Below, piece by piece: positions 1-7,180 of a DNA stretch of 17,939 nucleotides; position 1 is the stretch's first letter; each line of letters begins with the position of its first letter. Origin of the DNA: Chloroflexota bacterium (lineage in GTDB: Bacteria > Chloroflexota > Anaerolineae > Promineifilales > Promineifilaceae); contig CAUJGI010000321.1 of the NCBI GenBank assembly GCA_963169155.1, forward strand, positions 1 to 17,939, read 5' to 3'. The notes under the pieces were generated by a model that searched no databases, was not told the DNA's origin, and saw only the letters and a program-made list of their open reading frames with translations. The translations under genes and the position numbers were made by a program.

Positions 1-17
1 TAATTCCGGCCAAGTTA

Positions 18-45
18 TTGACTTTTGCTAAATCGTTGATAAACT
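18..45 (+). promoter_or_regulatory. Promoter of tRNA-Leu
   Basis: A -35 box TTGACT (18-23) and a -10-like box TAAACT (40-45) are separated by 16 bases, placing a start near 52, a few bases before the mature tRNA 5' end at 59. The -35 is near consensus and the -10 matches at 4 of 6 positions. The position just upstream of a tRNA gene supports the call; the transcription start is inferred. Confidence 0.5.
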
Positions 46-58
46 ATCGCACGACTGA

Positions 59-143
<85 letters not shown>

Positions 144-151
144 CCTGTTAG

Positions 152-187
152 ACAGCTCGAACAAAATTGTTCGGGCTGTTTTTGTTT
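152..187 (+). terminator. Intrinsic terminator after tRNA-Leu
   Basis: A 12-bp stem, ACAGCTCGAACA (152-163) pairing with TGTTCGGGCTGT (168-179) with one G-U pair, has a 4-base loop. It is followed by a run of five T (179-183) and then GTTT. It lies 9 bases after the tRNA 3' end and is a textbook rho-independent terminator. Confidence 0.92.
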
Positions 188-597
188 GTGGCAGAAGGTT
201 TAGGGAGGGAGTAGCAGACAGGGGTAAACGGCCGTTTCTCCTGCAGAACAAACTTCGCACCACTTTCCCAAATTTATCTATGCCCATTGAGCACATTGTG
301 TCAGATGTTCAGCCTCTCGTCAACTTTTTTGCAGGCTGTTGGCCAACGATTTGTAAAAAATTCGCGGTAACGGAATTTGAGAAATTCAGTACAAACTGTA
401 TAATTGCCCCCTGACTCGCCCGGCGTCACCATCAACTGCCTGGCAGGGCTTAAATCGTCAACTAGAATGCGTAAAAAGGCAGGCAGTTTTGTCGATTGCC
501 TGAGTAAAAGCGGGTGATTCGTCACCGATTATTTCCAGGCGTTTCCCGTTTTTACAGCAAAAACAGATTATAGTTTGCCAATAATTGAGGGTTCCCC
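188..597. other. 410-base non-coding stretch and leader region
   Basis: I see no convincing gene here; a 74-codon minus-strand open frame (301-525) has no ribosome-binding site and no recognisable family. The stretch holds one ACGGCCGT palindrome (228-235), a good promoter (377-404) and, downstream of it, possible leader hairpins. One is the small palindrome CTGCCTGGCAG near 436. Another is AACTGCCT (434-441) pairing with AGGCAGTT (481-488). A third is CAGGCA (480-485) with TGCCTG (497-502). These pairings are mutually exclusive in part, so they could form alternative structures in the roughly 190-base 5' leader of the gene at 598. No known riboswitch class is recognisable. Confidence 0.4.
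377..404 (+). promoter_or_regulatory. Candidate sigma-70-type promoter for the repeat protein at 598
   Basis: TTGAGA (377-382) and a perfect TATAAT (399-404) are separated by 16 bases, with TG immediately before the -10. Transcription would start near 411 and leave a leader of about 187 bases before the ATG at 598. No other candidate of this quality lies closer to the gene. Confidence 0.6.
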
Positions 598-1677
598 ATG
601 ATTTTCTTGATTGCTGTAGGTGTCATCCTGTTACCCATTTTGCTCGGCGGCTTTTTTGCCTGGGGCAGCACCGCTTTTGCGACTGCCGTCGATAAAACCA
701 AAGACGTCGTTGAGAACAAAGACAAAGGGTATAACCCGGCGGTGACATTTGGCCATACCGTGAAAGTGAACGCTGATCCCGACGTGATGTTGAAAGAGGC
801 TCGTTTGGAAGCGGCGCGCAAAGCGGCGTCTTTGCCCCGTGGCGCTAATATGCGCATCGGGCGCAAAGGGCAGGTTAACCTGCGCACGGCAGGTTCAGCG
901 CTGGATGAAGATGCGATGACGGCCGTTCGCATTGCCATGCACCACGGGTGGGATGGGGCGCGTACCGGGGCCGTGGCCGCCGTGGCGGCACCTGTGGCTG
1001 CGGCTGCTGGCGGGGTGGCTGCGCCAACCGGCAAAATCAAGCTGGTTCCCGGTAAGGATTACGAATTTACCAAAATTACCGACGGCATGGCACCTGAGGA
1101 AAAGCGGAAAGCGCGTATTGCCAATTCCAAGGCCAAGTCGGCGGCGTACAAGGCGGCCAAGGCCGCTGGTGTTCCAGCGGGTACCCCGGCAGCCACTGCC
1201 CCCGTTGCCGCTGGTGCCCAACCTGCTGTGGCCGCTGTGGCCCAAACCGTCAACATCGAGGCGCCCAAGCTGATCGAAATCACCGACGACATGTCGCCCG
1301 ACGAGCTGCGCAAGGCCCGTATTTCCAATTCCAAGGTTAAATCGGCTTTTAACAAAGCGCTGAAGGAAGCGGGGGTTGACCCCAGTGAAGTGGAAATTGT
1401 GGATGGCAAGGTGGTTCTGCCTGGTGGCGCTGCGGTAACGGCCGCTGTGGCGGCACCTGCGGCGCAGCAGGCTCAAGCGGTCCCAGCCGTTGCACCCGCC
1501 GCGGCCCCGGTAGCAGCCCTCAGCAGCGTTCCCAAGCCAGACCTGATCGAGATCACTGACAGCATGTCCCCAGACGAGGTACGCGCGGCGCGTATCTCCA
1601 ACTCTAAGGCAAAATCTGCCTACAACAAGGCGTTGAAGGCAGCGGGGATTGATCCTGCGACAGTTGATTTAGATTAA
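598..1677 (+). CDS. Membrane-anchored protein with three Ala/Pro-linked ~45-residue repeats
   Basis: This 359-residue protein belongs to no family I can name. GAGGG (587-591) lies 6 bases before the ATG and fixes the start. Residues 2-25 form one hydrophobic segment, likely a single membrane anchor. Residues 50-118 form a charged region with short Arg/Ala-rich stretches. Then come three related repeats (about 157-192, 224-267 and 314-359) built on ITDxMSPDExRxARISNSK followed by AKSAYNKALKAAGIDP. They are separated by flexible linkers made almost only of Ala, Val, Pro and Gly (about 122-145, 193-218 and 276-312). The architecture recalls the linker-and-docking-domain layout of 2-oxoacid dehydrogenase E2 proteins, but I see no lipoyl or catalytic domain, so that is only an analogy. 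It stands alone and ends at a terminator shared with the convergent gene. Confidence 0.85.
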   Translation: MIFLIAVGVILLPILLGGFFAWGSTAFATAVDKTKDVVENKDKGYNPAVTFGHTVKVNADPDVMLKEARLEAARKAASLPRGANMRIGRKGQVNLRTAGSALDEDAMTAVRIAMHHGWDGARTGAVAAVAAPVAAAAGGVAAPTGKIKLVPGKDYEFTKITDGMAPEEKRKARIANSKAKSAAYKAAKAAGVPAGTPAATAPVAAGAQPAVAAVAQTVNIEAPKLIEITDDMSPDELRKARISNSKVKSAFNKALKEAGVDPSEVEIVDGKVVLPGGAAVTAAVAAPAAQQAQAVPAVAPAAAPVAALSSVPKPDLIEITDSMSPDEVRAARISNSKAKSAYNKALKAAGIDPATVDLD

Positions 1678-1698
1678 GAGAAAAAGTCCTGCGTCATT

Positions 1699-1733
1699 AA
1701 AAACGGCCGTCTCCATGAGACGGCCGTTTTTTT
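1699..1733. terminator. Bidirectional terminator containing two ACGGCCGT copies
   Basis: AAAAACGGCCGTCTC (1699-1713) pairs perfectly with GAGACGGCCGTTTTT (1717-1731) around a 3-base loop, with T-runs on the 3' side of both strands. It sits between the convergent genes ending at 1677 (plus) and 1766 (minus) and can stop both. Each arm carries one copy of the palindrome that is iterated through the window. Confidence 0.9.
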
Positions 1734-1765
1734 GTCTGGCGTCAGGTATCGCGGCAGCTGAGCCG

Positions 1766-3355
1766 CTAATTTTTCATGTTGAGCAGCCGCAGCTTTTCTC
1801 CTACGGAGATGGCGATGTTGCGCATCACCCGCAGACCGATGCGGGGGTAGCGGTTGATGAGGGTTTCAAAGTCGTGGTTTTTGAGGGCAACCAGGGTGAC
1901 GTTTGTGGCGGCAACGGCCGTTGCCGTGTACGGTTGGTGGCTCACCAGGGCAATCTCGCCTAAAAAGTCACCCGCCTGCACCGAACCCACGAGATGCGAC
2001 CCGTCTGGTGATAAGATGTCCATCGCTCCTTCCAAAACCATGTAAAACGTGTCGCCCGTCTTGCCCGCTTGCAGCACCGTTTCCCCGGCAGACTTTTGCA
2101 CGACGGCACACAATCCGGCAATTTTGCTCAATTCACCTTCTTCCAGGCCGTCAAAAATAGCCATGTGCCGCGTGACTTCGTTTACCGAAATGCCCAGCCG
2201 CTTCTCCTCAAAACCAGCCCGCACCAGCTCGAAGATTTCCTGGCTGGCGGGTGTCAGTTGGGCGTGGTCGATGTTGAGCGGCACGTACAGCTTGGCCATT
2301 TTAAGCGTGTCCAACCGCTCCACCTCGTGAAATACAAACGAGGGGCAGTAGGCCACCGGCACAAAACCCAAATTGCTCAGCGTGCGCTGAATGTCTGGCC
2401 AGTAGGCCGAAACAGTCAGTTCAATGTACTCCGCTTTGTAAATCTCCCTGGCCCAGGCGTCCAGCTCTTTTAGCAAAAACCCGGCCACATCGTCGCGCAA
2501 ATCAATGAGCTCCAGCACCTTGATGCTGTGCCCGATGGGGTCCACGGTAAAGCCAATTGCGCCAACGATGCGTGCATCCTCGCGGGCGACCAGGTAGCGC
2601 ACGTTGCGCGATTCCAGCAGAAAGAGGCCGTAGCTCAGCTGCAAATTGCCAAAGACGTGCCGCCGCGATAAACGGCCGCGTTCAATGCGCAGCAGGTAGG
2701 GCAGGCCCGATTCCGTCAGCTCTTCCACCTGGAAACCGGCCCCGATGGGATAGCCATCTACATCATCCACGGCGATGAGGTCGCTGCGGAAGCCCATGTT
2801 TTGCAAGGCCAGCTGTCCCAGCAAAAACGCCTCGGGGATGACGCGTGGGTTGTTCAGGCGCAGGTCGCGGGCTGGACCAAACGGTTTGGCCATCATCACC
2901 AGGCTTTCGCGGTCATCCAGCAGCACTTTTTGCGGCAAGAAGCCAATCGGGCGCAGGTCAAACTTTTCCGAGATTTGCTGGGCGTAGGGGTGGGCGGTGC
3001 GGCATTCCGTCAGGCCAAAGTGGAGGCGGCGATTGGCAAAGGCCAGGCGCGCTTCCATCAGCGCGCTGCCGACGCCCTGGCCGCGGCTCTCTGGATCGAC
3101 AGCTAAACGGCCGAACTCGCCGCACAAATCGGCATAAGCGCCCACCTCAAAATAGACCGAGGCGGTGCCCACAACCTTGCTGCCCTGCTCGGCCAGTAAA
3201 AAGAGATAGCTGTCCTGGTAGATGCTGCGCTTGAGCCATTCGTCGTTGTAAAACTCCTTGTAGGGGTATTCCTCGCCATAGCTGCGGTAAAACAGGTCGC
3301 GCACGGCGGGCAAATCATCTTCGGTGACGGGGCGGACGTTTACTTTTACGGTCAT
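1766..3355 (-). CDS. GNAT acetyltransferase fused to a C-terminal cyclic-nucleotide-binding-like domain
   Basis: This 529-residue soluble protein probably acetylates a protein or small molecule using acetyl-CoA. Residues 5-155 are a GNAT domain; the acetyl-CoA-binding motif A is RGQGVGSA at 91-98. Residues about 205-345 look like a second, degenerate GNAT fold with no clear motif A. Residues about 398-520 are a CNB domain with the phosphate-binding cassette FLGEIAL (464-470). The Arg that normally contacts the cyclic phosphate a few residues later is Tyr476 in the segment HQPYTATA, so cAMP binding is doubtful or altered. Mycobacterial Pat enzymes join the same two modules in the opposite order (CNB first) and acetylate acetyl-CoA synthetase. 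The start is supported by GAGGAA 8 bases before the ATG. The gene is divergent from the histidine kinase at 3777. The substrate is unknown. Confidence 0.88.
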   Translation of the reverse strand: MTVKVNVRPVTEDDLPAVRDLFYRSYGEEYPYKEFYNDEWLKRSIYQDSYLFLLAEQGSKVVGTASVYFEVGAYADLCGEFGRLAVDPESRGQGVGSALMEARLAFANRRLHFGLTECRTAHPYAQQISEKFDLRPIGFLPQKVLLDDRESLVMMAKPFGPARDLRLNNPRVIPEAFLLGQLALQNMGFRSDLIAVDDVDGYPIGAGFQVEELTESGLPYLLRIERGRLSRRHVFGNLQLSYGLFLLESRNVRYLVAREDARIVGAIGFTVDPIGHSIKVLELIDLRDDVAGFLLKELDAWAREIYKAEYIELTVSAYWPDIQRTLSNLGFVPVAYCPSFVFHEVERLDTLKMAKLYVPLNIDHAQLTPASQEIFELVRAGFEEKRLGISVNEVTRHMAIFDGLEEGELSKIAGLCAVVQKSAGETVLQAGKTGDTFYMVLEGAMDILSPDGSHLVGSVQAGDFLGEIALVSHQPYTATAVAATNVTLVALKNHDFETLINRYPRIGLRVMRNIAISVGEKLRLLNMKN

Positions 3356-3387
3356 AACATCAGTTCCTCAAAATGCGCTCTCGATGT

Positions 3388-3435
3388 CCCCGGAAACTGC
3401 TTTAGGGGGACCTTCCGAATAAAAAGTTTCCGGGG
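3388..3435. repeat. Palindromic intergenic element, copy 1
   Basis: CCCCGGAAACT (3388-3398) and its exact complement AGTTTCCGGGG (3425-3435) enclose a 26-base loop. The same arms recur at 9639-9696 with a different loop sequence. Here the element sits 33 bases upstream of the GNAT-CNB start, in the divergent control region, so it could lie in that gene's leader or control it. It is not followed by a clear T-run. Confidence 0.75.
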
Positions 3436-3591
3436 AAACGGGTTTCAGGCGAATGGCCATAAATCGCGCCCATCATAACGTATTTTGGGCGAATTTGGGC
3501 ACTTTGTTGCGAAATCTGGCACTTTTTGGCGCGGTTTTGCCCCCGTTTACGCATCTATAATGCCCTCCTGTTAAGGTAGCCCCTTCTTTTG

Positions 3592-3628
3592 GCGCATCCA
3601 TAAAAAGTTACGGAATTGATGGATGCGC
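3592..3628. repeat. Perfect 10-bp inverted repeat, possible operator
   Basis: GCGCATCCAT (3592-3601) and ATGGATGCGC (3619-3628) are exact complements separated by 17 bases. It lies about 80 bases upstream of the extended -10 element of the kinase gene and has no following T-run, so a regulator-binding site or an RNA hairpin is more likely than a terminator. The protein that would bind it is unknown. Confidence 0.55.
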
Positions 3629-3702
3629 TTCAAGTGACCTTTGCTTAAACAAAACGGCACGTTATTTTTAGACGGTCACTTTGGGCTGTCTGCGGTGAGC
3701 TA

Positions 3703-3711
3703 TGTTACAAT
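3703..3711 (+). promoter_or_regulatory. Extended -10 promoter element for the histidine kinase
   Basis: TGTTACAAT contains TGn plus TACAAT, an extended -10 that can work without a strong -35 box; the best upstream match, TTGGGC at 3681, is 19 bases away. Transcription would start near 3718, about 59 bases before the ATG at 3777. A similar TGTTATAAT stands before the gene at 7200. Confidence 0.5.
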
Positions 3712-3776
3712 CGCCGATTGGCAGTTGCTAACGGCCGTTTGGCTGAGACGAGACGGCCGTATCACACGAGAACCAC

Positions 3777-5372
3777 ATGGCATATGGATTAGTTGATGTT
3801 CGCATCCTGCAAAGAGAATATTTGTTGGCCATTTCGCGGGCCATCACGGCTGAACTGGATCTGCAAGACGTGCTGCGCCTCATTTTGCGCGCCGCCGTGG
3901 AGCTGGTAGCCGGGAAGGCGGGTATGGTGGCCCTGCATCATCCAGAAACGGACAGCTTGCGGGTAGCGGCCGTTTACGGCATTCCTGCCGCGATGGTGGA
4001 TCATTTTGCCCCGCTGCTGCGCGATATTCCGCCAGTCGACACCTCTGAACCGGAAGCGGAGCTGACGCGCCGCCTGCAAACCATCGCCCGCCGCTCGAAC
4101 CTGGGTTTCACCCAAATGGTGCGCCTGCCGATGATCAGCGGCGGCGAGGCAATTGGGCTGATTTATGTCTTTCTTTCTGGCACGCCCTACCACCTGCCCA
4201 GCGAGGCGGCTTCGCTGCTGGGCAGCTTTGCCGAGCAGGCGGCTATCGCCGTGAAAAACGCCCGCCTGTACGACCAGGTGAACAAGGAAAAACAGCGCCT
4301 CGACGCCATCATCCAGCAAAATGCGGATGGGGTGATGATTCTGGACCGTTCGCTGCGGATTACGGTGTTTAACCGGGCGCTGAGCCGCATGGTGGGCCGT
4401 TTGCCGGAAGAGGCCATCGGGCAGCCGCATGAGGCAGTTTTTAAGTGGCTCTTGCTGAAAACCAACATGGATTTGCACGAGGCGCTGGCCAACGGTTGGC
4501 CGCTGCCGGGGGCGGCCCATTTGTACGTGGAGGGGGATTTGCAACGGCCGTATGACGAACATCTGGAAGCGGCCGATGGCCGGCGGGTCAGTCTGGGCAT
4601 TACTTACGCGCCGTTGATGGACGCCGACGGCCGTATGACCGATATCATCGCCAACGTGCGCGACCTGACCCGCTACCGCGAGGAAGAGGCGCTGCAAAAG
4701 ACGTTTATCTCCGTGGTGAGCCACGAGCTGAAGACACCCGTCTCCATCATCAAGGGGTATGCGGGTACGCTGCGGCGGCAGGATGCCCACTGGTCGCCAG
4801 AAATCATACAAGATTCCCTGGCCGTCATCGAAGAAGAGGCGGACAATCTGACCGACTTGATTGACAGCTTGCTGGAAGTGTCGCGCTTGCAGGCGGGCAC
4901 CTTTAACCTGGAAGTGAGTGAAGATGTACAGCTGGACCGCGTGGTGGAAAACACGGCGCGTAAATTTGGCAGCCAATCGAACAAGCATACAATCAGTGTG
5001 CAGTTTCCCCAGGATTTCCCGCCCATTTGGGGCGACGAGCGGCGGCTGGGGCAGGTGATGAACAACCTGATTGGCAACGCCATCAAATATTCGCCCGATG
5101 GCGGCGAGATTTTGATTCGTGGCGAACTGCATCCGCAGCACGTGACGGTGGCGGTGCGCGACAGTGGCATCGGCATTCCCGATCACGAGCAGCACCGTAT
5201 TTTTCAAAAATTTTCGCGGCTGGACAATGCGTTGAGTCGCAAAACCGAAGGCACTGGCCTGGGTTTGTTCCTTTGTAAAGCAATTATTGAGGCGCATAAC
5301 GGCCGTATCTGGTTCCACAAAAATCCCGATGGCCCCGGAACAACCTTCACCTTTTCCTTACCAAGAAATTGA
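3777..5372 (+). CDS. Soluble GAF-PAS sensor histidine kinase
   Basis: This 531-residue cytosolic two-component sensor autophosphorylates a histidine and passes the phosphate to an unknown response regulator. Residues about 10-165 form a GAF domain and 175-300 a PAS domain, the likely signal sensors. Residues 305-372 form the HisKA dimerisation domain with phospho-acceptor His316 in SHELKTP. Residues 415-531 form the HATPase_c domain, with N box NNLIGNAIKYSP (429-440), G1 box DSGIGIP (462-468) and G2 box EGTGLGLFL (491-499). All key motifs are intact. There is no signal peptide or membrane segment. The ribosome-binding site is weak (GAGAA 5 bases before ATG). No response regulator is adjacent, so it is an orphan kinase in this window. 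The next gene, on the same strand 91 bases downstream, may be partly co-transcribed. Confidence 0.95.
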   Translation: MAYGLVDVRILQREYLLAISRAITAELDLQDVLRLILRAAVELVAGKAGMVALHHPETDSLRVAAVYGIPAAMVDHFAPLLRDIPPVDTSEPEAELTRRLQTIARRSNLGFTQMVRLPMISGGEAIGLIYVFLSGTPYHLPSEAASLLGSFAEQAAIAVKNARLYDQVNKEKQRLDAIIQQNADGVMILDRSLRITVFNRALSRMVGRLPEEAIGQPHEAVFKWLLLKTNMDLHEALANGWPLPGAAHLYVEGDLQRPYDEHLEAADGRRVSLGITYAPLMDADGRMTDIIANVRDLTRYREEEALQKTFISVVSHELKTPVSIIKGYAGTLRRQDAHWSPEIIQDSLAVIEEEADNLTDLIDSLLEVSRLQAGTFNLEVSEDVQLDRVVENTARKFGSQSNKHTISVQFPQDFPPIWGDERRLGQVMNNLIGNAIKYSPDGGEILIRGELHPQHVTVAVRDSGIGIPDHEQHRIFQKFSRLDNALSRKTEGTGLGLFLCKAIIEAHNGRIWFHKNPDGPGTTFTFSLPRN

Positions 5373-5380
5373 GCAAGTAG

Positions 5381-5447
5381 ATAGTGGTTAGTGGCTGGTA
5401 GTATAAAATCGAGCCACCAACAAACTAGCCACTAGAACTAGCCACTA
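5381..5447. repeat. Short phrase repeats forming an inverted repeat
   Basis: Two direct copies of ACTAGCCACTA (5424-5434 and 5437-5447) face a near-complementary TAGTGGCTGGTAGT (5389-5402), with a further TAGTGGTTAG just before it. The block fills the whole gap between the histidine kinase and the CpXC gene. It could fold as a hairpin around an A/T-rich loop holding TATAAA (5402-5407), which lacks a -35 box. Confidence 0.6.
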
Positions 5448-5463
5448 AAATTTAGGAGCAATT

Positions 5464-6801
5464 ATGTACACACAACTCACGTGCCCGCAGTGTGGTACGC
5501 CGTATACGGCCGAAATTCACCAGGTCGTTGATTCCAAACACACCCCGCAGCTAAAGCAGATGCTGCTCAACGGCCAGCTGAATGTGGCGGTGTGCCCCAA
5601 GTGCGGCGCGGGTGGGCAGATGGCGACCCTCATGCTGTTCCACGACGCCGACCACGAAATGTTCATGGTCCACGTGCCTCAGGAACTGCACCTGAACCAG
5701 ATGCAGCGCGAGCAGATGATTGGCCAGCTGACCAAGCAGGTGATGGAAGACCTGCCGGCCGAAGAGCGGCGCGCCTACATGTTCCAGCCGCAAATTATGA
5801 TGAACTGGCAGACGTTCATGGAAAAGGTGCTCGAAACCGAAGGAATCACCCCCGAAATGATCGCCCGGCAAAAGCGGCAGTCTGAGCTGCTGCAAACGCT
5901 GATGCGCGCCGACAAAGATGTGCAGGATGTGCTGCTTAAAGAGCGCGCGGGCGAAATTGACGAGACCTTTTTTGCCATGCTGCAGCAGTTTGTGGATATG
6001 GCCTCGCAGATGCAAGACAACAAGCAGATGGTGAAATTGACCAATTTGCGGGCGCGGCTGATGACGGAAACGGCCGTTGGTCAGCGTATGGAACAGCAGC
6101 AAATGGCCTTGCATAAACTGAGCCGCGAAGCCAAAAAGCAGGGCGGCCTCACCCCGGCCATGCTGGTGAACCACATTGTGGCCAACCAGGAGCAGCCGCA
6201 TGTGGTTGATGCACTGGTGATGGCCGCGCAGGGTGCCTTGCAGTATGAATTTTTCAGCCTGCTCACGGCCGAAATTGAGAAAGCCGACAAGGTGGGGGAC
6301 AAAGCGGCCGTGACGCGCTTAACCGATCTGCGCGCTGATTTATTGAAGCTGTACGAAGGCATGGAGCAGCAGTCCAAAAACATGATGCAGGCGGCGCTGA
6401 CGACGCTGAACACGATTCTGGCGGCCGCGGACAAAAACCAGGCGCTGGCCGAAAACGCCGAGCATATCGACGAAGCGTTTATGACCGTGCTGGTAGCCAA
6501 AATGCACGAGGCCGATGAGAAAAACGACATGGCCCAGTTCCAGGCGCTAAATGAAATTCACAGCCTCATCTATGCCCAGATGGAGCGCACCCTGCCGCCC
6601 CACGTGCAGCTGCTAAACCAGCTGGTGCGTTCCGAATCGCCAGAAGAGCGGGCCTTGCTGCTTCAGGAAAATGAGGCGTTTGTGTCTGATGAGCTCATCC
6701 AGCTGATAGACCAGGTGATGGTGCAGGCGGGTGAGCGGGGTCAAGATGATTTGAACGGCCGTCTCCAATCCGTCAAATCCTTGATTATGGCCCGCTTATA
6801 A
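5464..6801 (+). CDS. CpXC-domain zinc protein with four helical repeats
   Basis: This 445-residue protein begins with a CpXC domain: two zinc-ligand pairs, CPQCG (Cys7, Cys10) and CPKCG (Cys44, Cys47), in the first ~130 residues. The rest is predicted almost entirely helical, with no membrane segment. I see four related units (about 142-212, 238-303, 315-377 and 383-443). Each has the pattern LL-x-L, a short charged stretch, then ID-x-x-F, A-x-x-x-GD and a final R/N-L-x-x-LR-x-x-L. AGGAG (5454-5458) 5 bases before the ATG fixes the start. The molecular role of CpXC proteins is not known to me; zinc binding and a scaffold or partner-binding function are inference. No terminator is visible after the stop. 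Confidence 0.87.
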   Translation: MYTQLTCPQCGTPYTAEIHQVVDSKHTPQLKQMLLNGQLNVAVCPKCGAGGQMATLMLFHDADHEMFMVHVPQELHLNQMQREQMIGQLTKQVMEDLPAEERRAYMFQPQIMMNWQTFMEKVLETEGITPEMIARQKRQSELLQTLMRADKDVQDVLLKERAGEIDETFFAMLQQFVDMASQMQDNKQMVKLTNLRARLMTETAVGQRMEQQQMALHKLSREAKKQGGLTPAMLVNHIVANQEQPHVVDALVMAAQGALQYEFFSLLTAEIEKADKVGDKAAVTRLTDLRADLLKLYEGMEQQSKNMMQAALTTLNTILAAADKNQALAENAEHIDEAFMTVLVAKMHEADEKNDMAQFQALNEIHSLIYAQMERTLPPHVQLLNQLVRSESPEERALLLQENEAFVSDELIQLIDQVMVQAGERGQDDLNGRLQSVKSLIMARL

Positions 6802-6927
6802 GGTGGTTGTACACCGGACGGTTCTCGCAAAATAGGATGTTGTCATAGGCTCTGTAAGATTTCTTTGATTGGATGGTACCAATTATTAATGTTACCTATC
6901 ATTGCATATCTTATTTGTGAGGACATC

Positions 6928-7080
6928 ATGTTATTTTTAACAAAAGAGGGACAGCAGGGGCAGGGGCTGATTGAATATGCACTTGTTCTTGTCCTGGTGG
7001 CGGTGGTGGTCATTGTGGTCATCTCGCTGCTGGGTCCTCAAATCGGCAATATGTACAGTCGCATTACACATGGGTGGTAG
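6928..7080 (+). CDS. Flp/Fap-type prepilin, 50 residues
   Basis: This is a small class IVb pilin-like precursor. The leader MLFLTKEGQQG is short and charged and is followed by QGLIEYAL, so a prepilin peptidase would cut after Gly11, leaving Glu at +5 and Tyr at +6 as in Flp pilins. Residues 18-36 form one hydrophobic helix, and a short polar tail ends at residue 50. An upstream in-frame ATG at 6865 would hide the leader behind 21 extra residues. The ATG at 6928 is preferred because GAGG (6919-6922) lies just upstream and because the Flp family begins this way. It is a single-gene unit with its own terminator, and no tad/cpa assembly genes or prepilin peptidase are in the window. Confidence 0.87.
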   Translation: MLFLTKEGQQGQGLIEYALVLVLVAVVVIVVISLLGPQIGNMYSRITHGW

Positions 7081-7113
7081 GTCCTGCCCTTTCTCCCACT
7101 TTTGCGCAGATCA

Positions 7114-7145
7114 AGACGCTCTGAATCCAGGGCGTCTTTTTCTTT
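7114..7145 (+). terminator. Intrinsic terminator after the Flp prepilin
   Basis: AGACGCTCTG (7114-7123) pairs with CAGGGCGTCT (7128-7137) around the loop AATC, with one G-U pair, and is followed by a T-rich tail. It lies 33 bases after the stop codon of the prepilin. Confidence 0.92.
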
Positions 7146-7180
7146 GCCTGGACCTGTAACGCTGGCCATTAATGGCTTTG

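Larger units (their letters stand above)
3436..3776. other. Divergent control region between the GNAT-CNB and histidine kinase genes
   Basis: I see no coding sequence here. It holds a perfect TATAAT at 3556-3561 without a good -35 box, an inverted repeat at 3592-3628 and an extended -10 promoter at 3703-3711. Two ACGGCCGT copies (3731-3738 and 3753-3760) lie in the 5' leader of the kinase. The two copies and their flanks can pair with each other as a hairpin with a 14-base loop. Confidence 0.5.

Noticed and set aside
301..525. 74-codon minus-strand open frame in the first non-coding stretch
   Set aside because: No ribosome-binding site, no family resemblance, and it crosses a good plus-strand promoter.
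3388..3435. Palindromic element considered as an insertion sequence remnant
   Set aside because: No target-site duplication or transposase fragment is visible, and the loop is only 26 bases long.
3789..5318. 509-codon minus-strand open frame opposite the GAF-PAS histidine kinase
   Set aside because: It is a shadow of the kinase gene: rich in His, Gln and Arg, no recognisable motif, no ribosome-binding site, while the plus frame holds all kinase boxes.
6865..6927. Upstream ATG extending the Flp prepilin by 21 residues
   Set aside because: It puts a second hydrophobic stretch before the prepilin leader, and the downstream ATG has a ribosome-binding site and the expected leader length.
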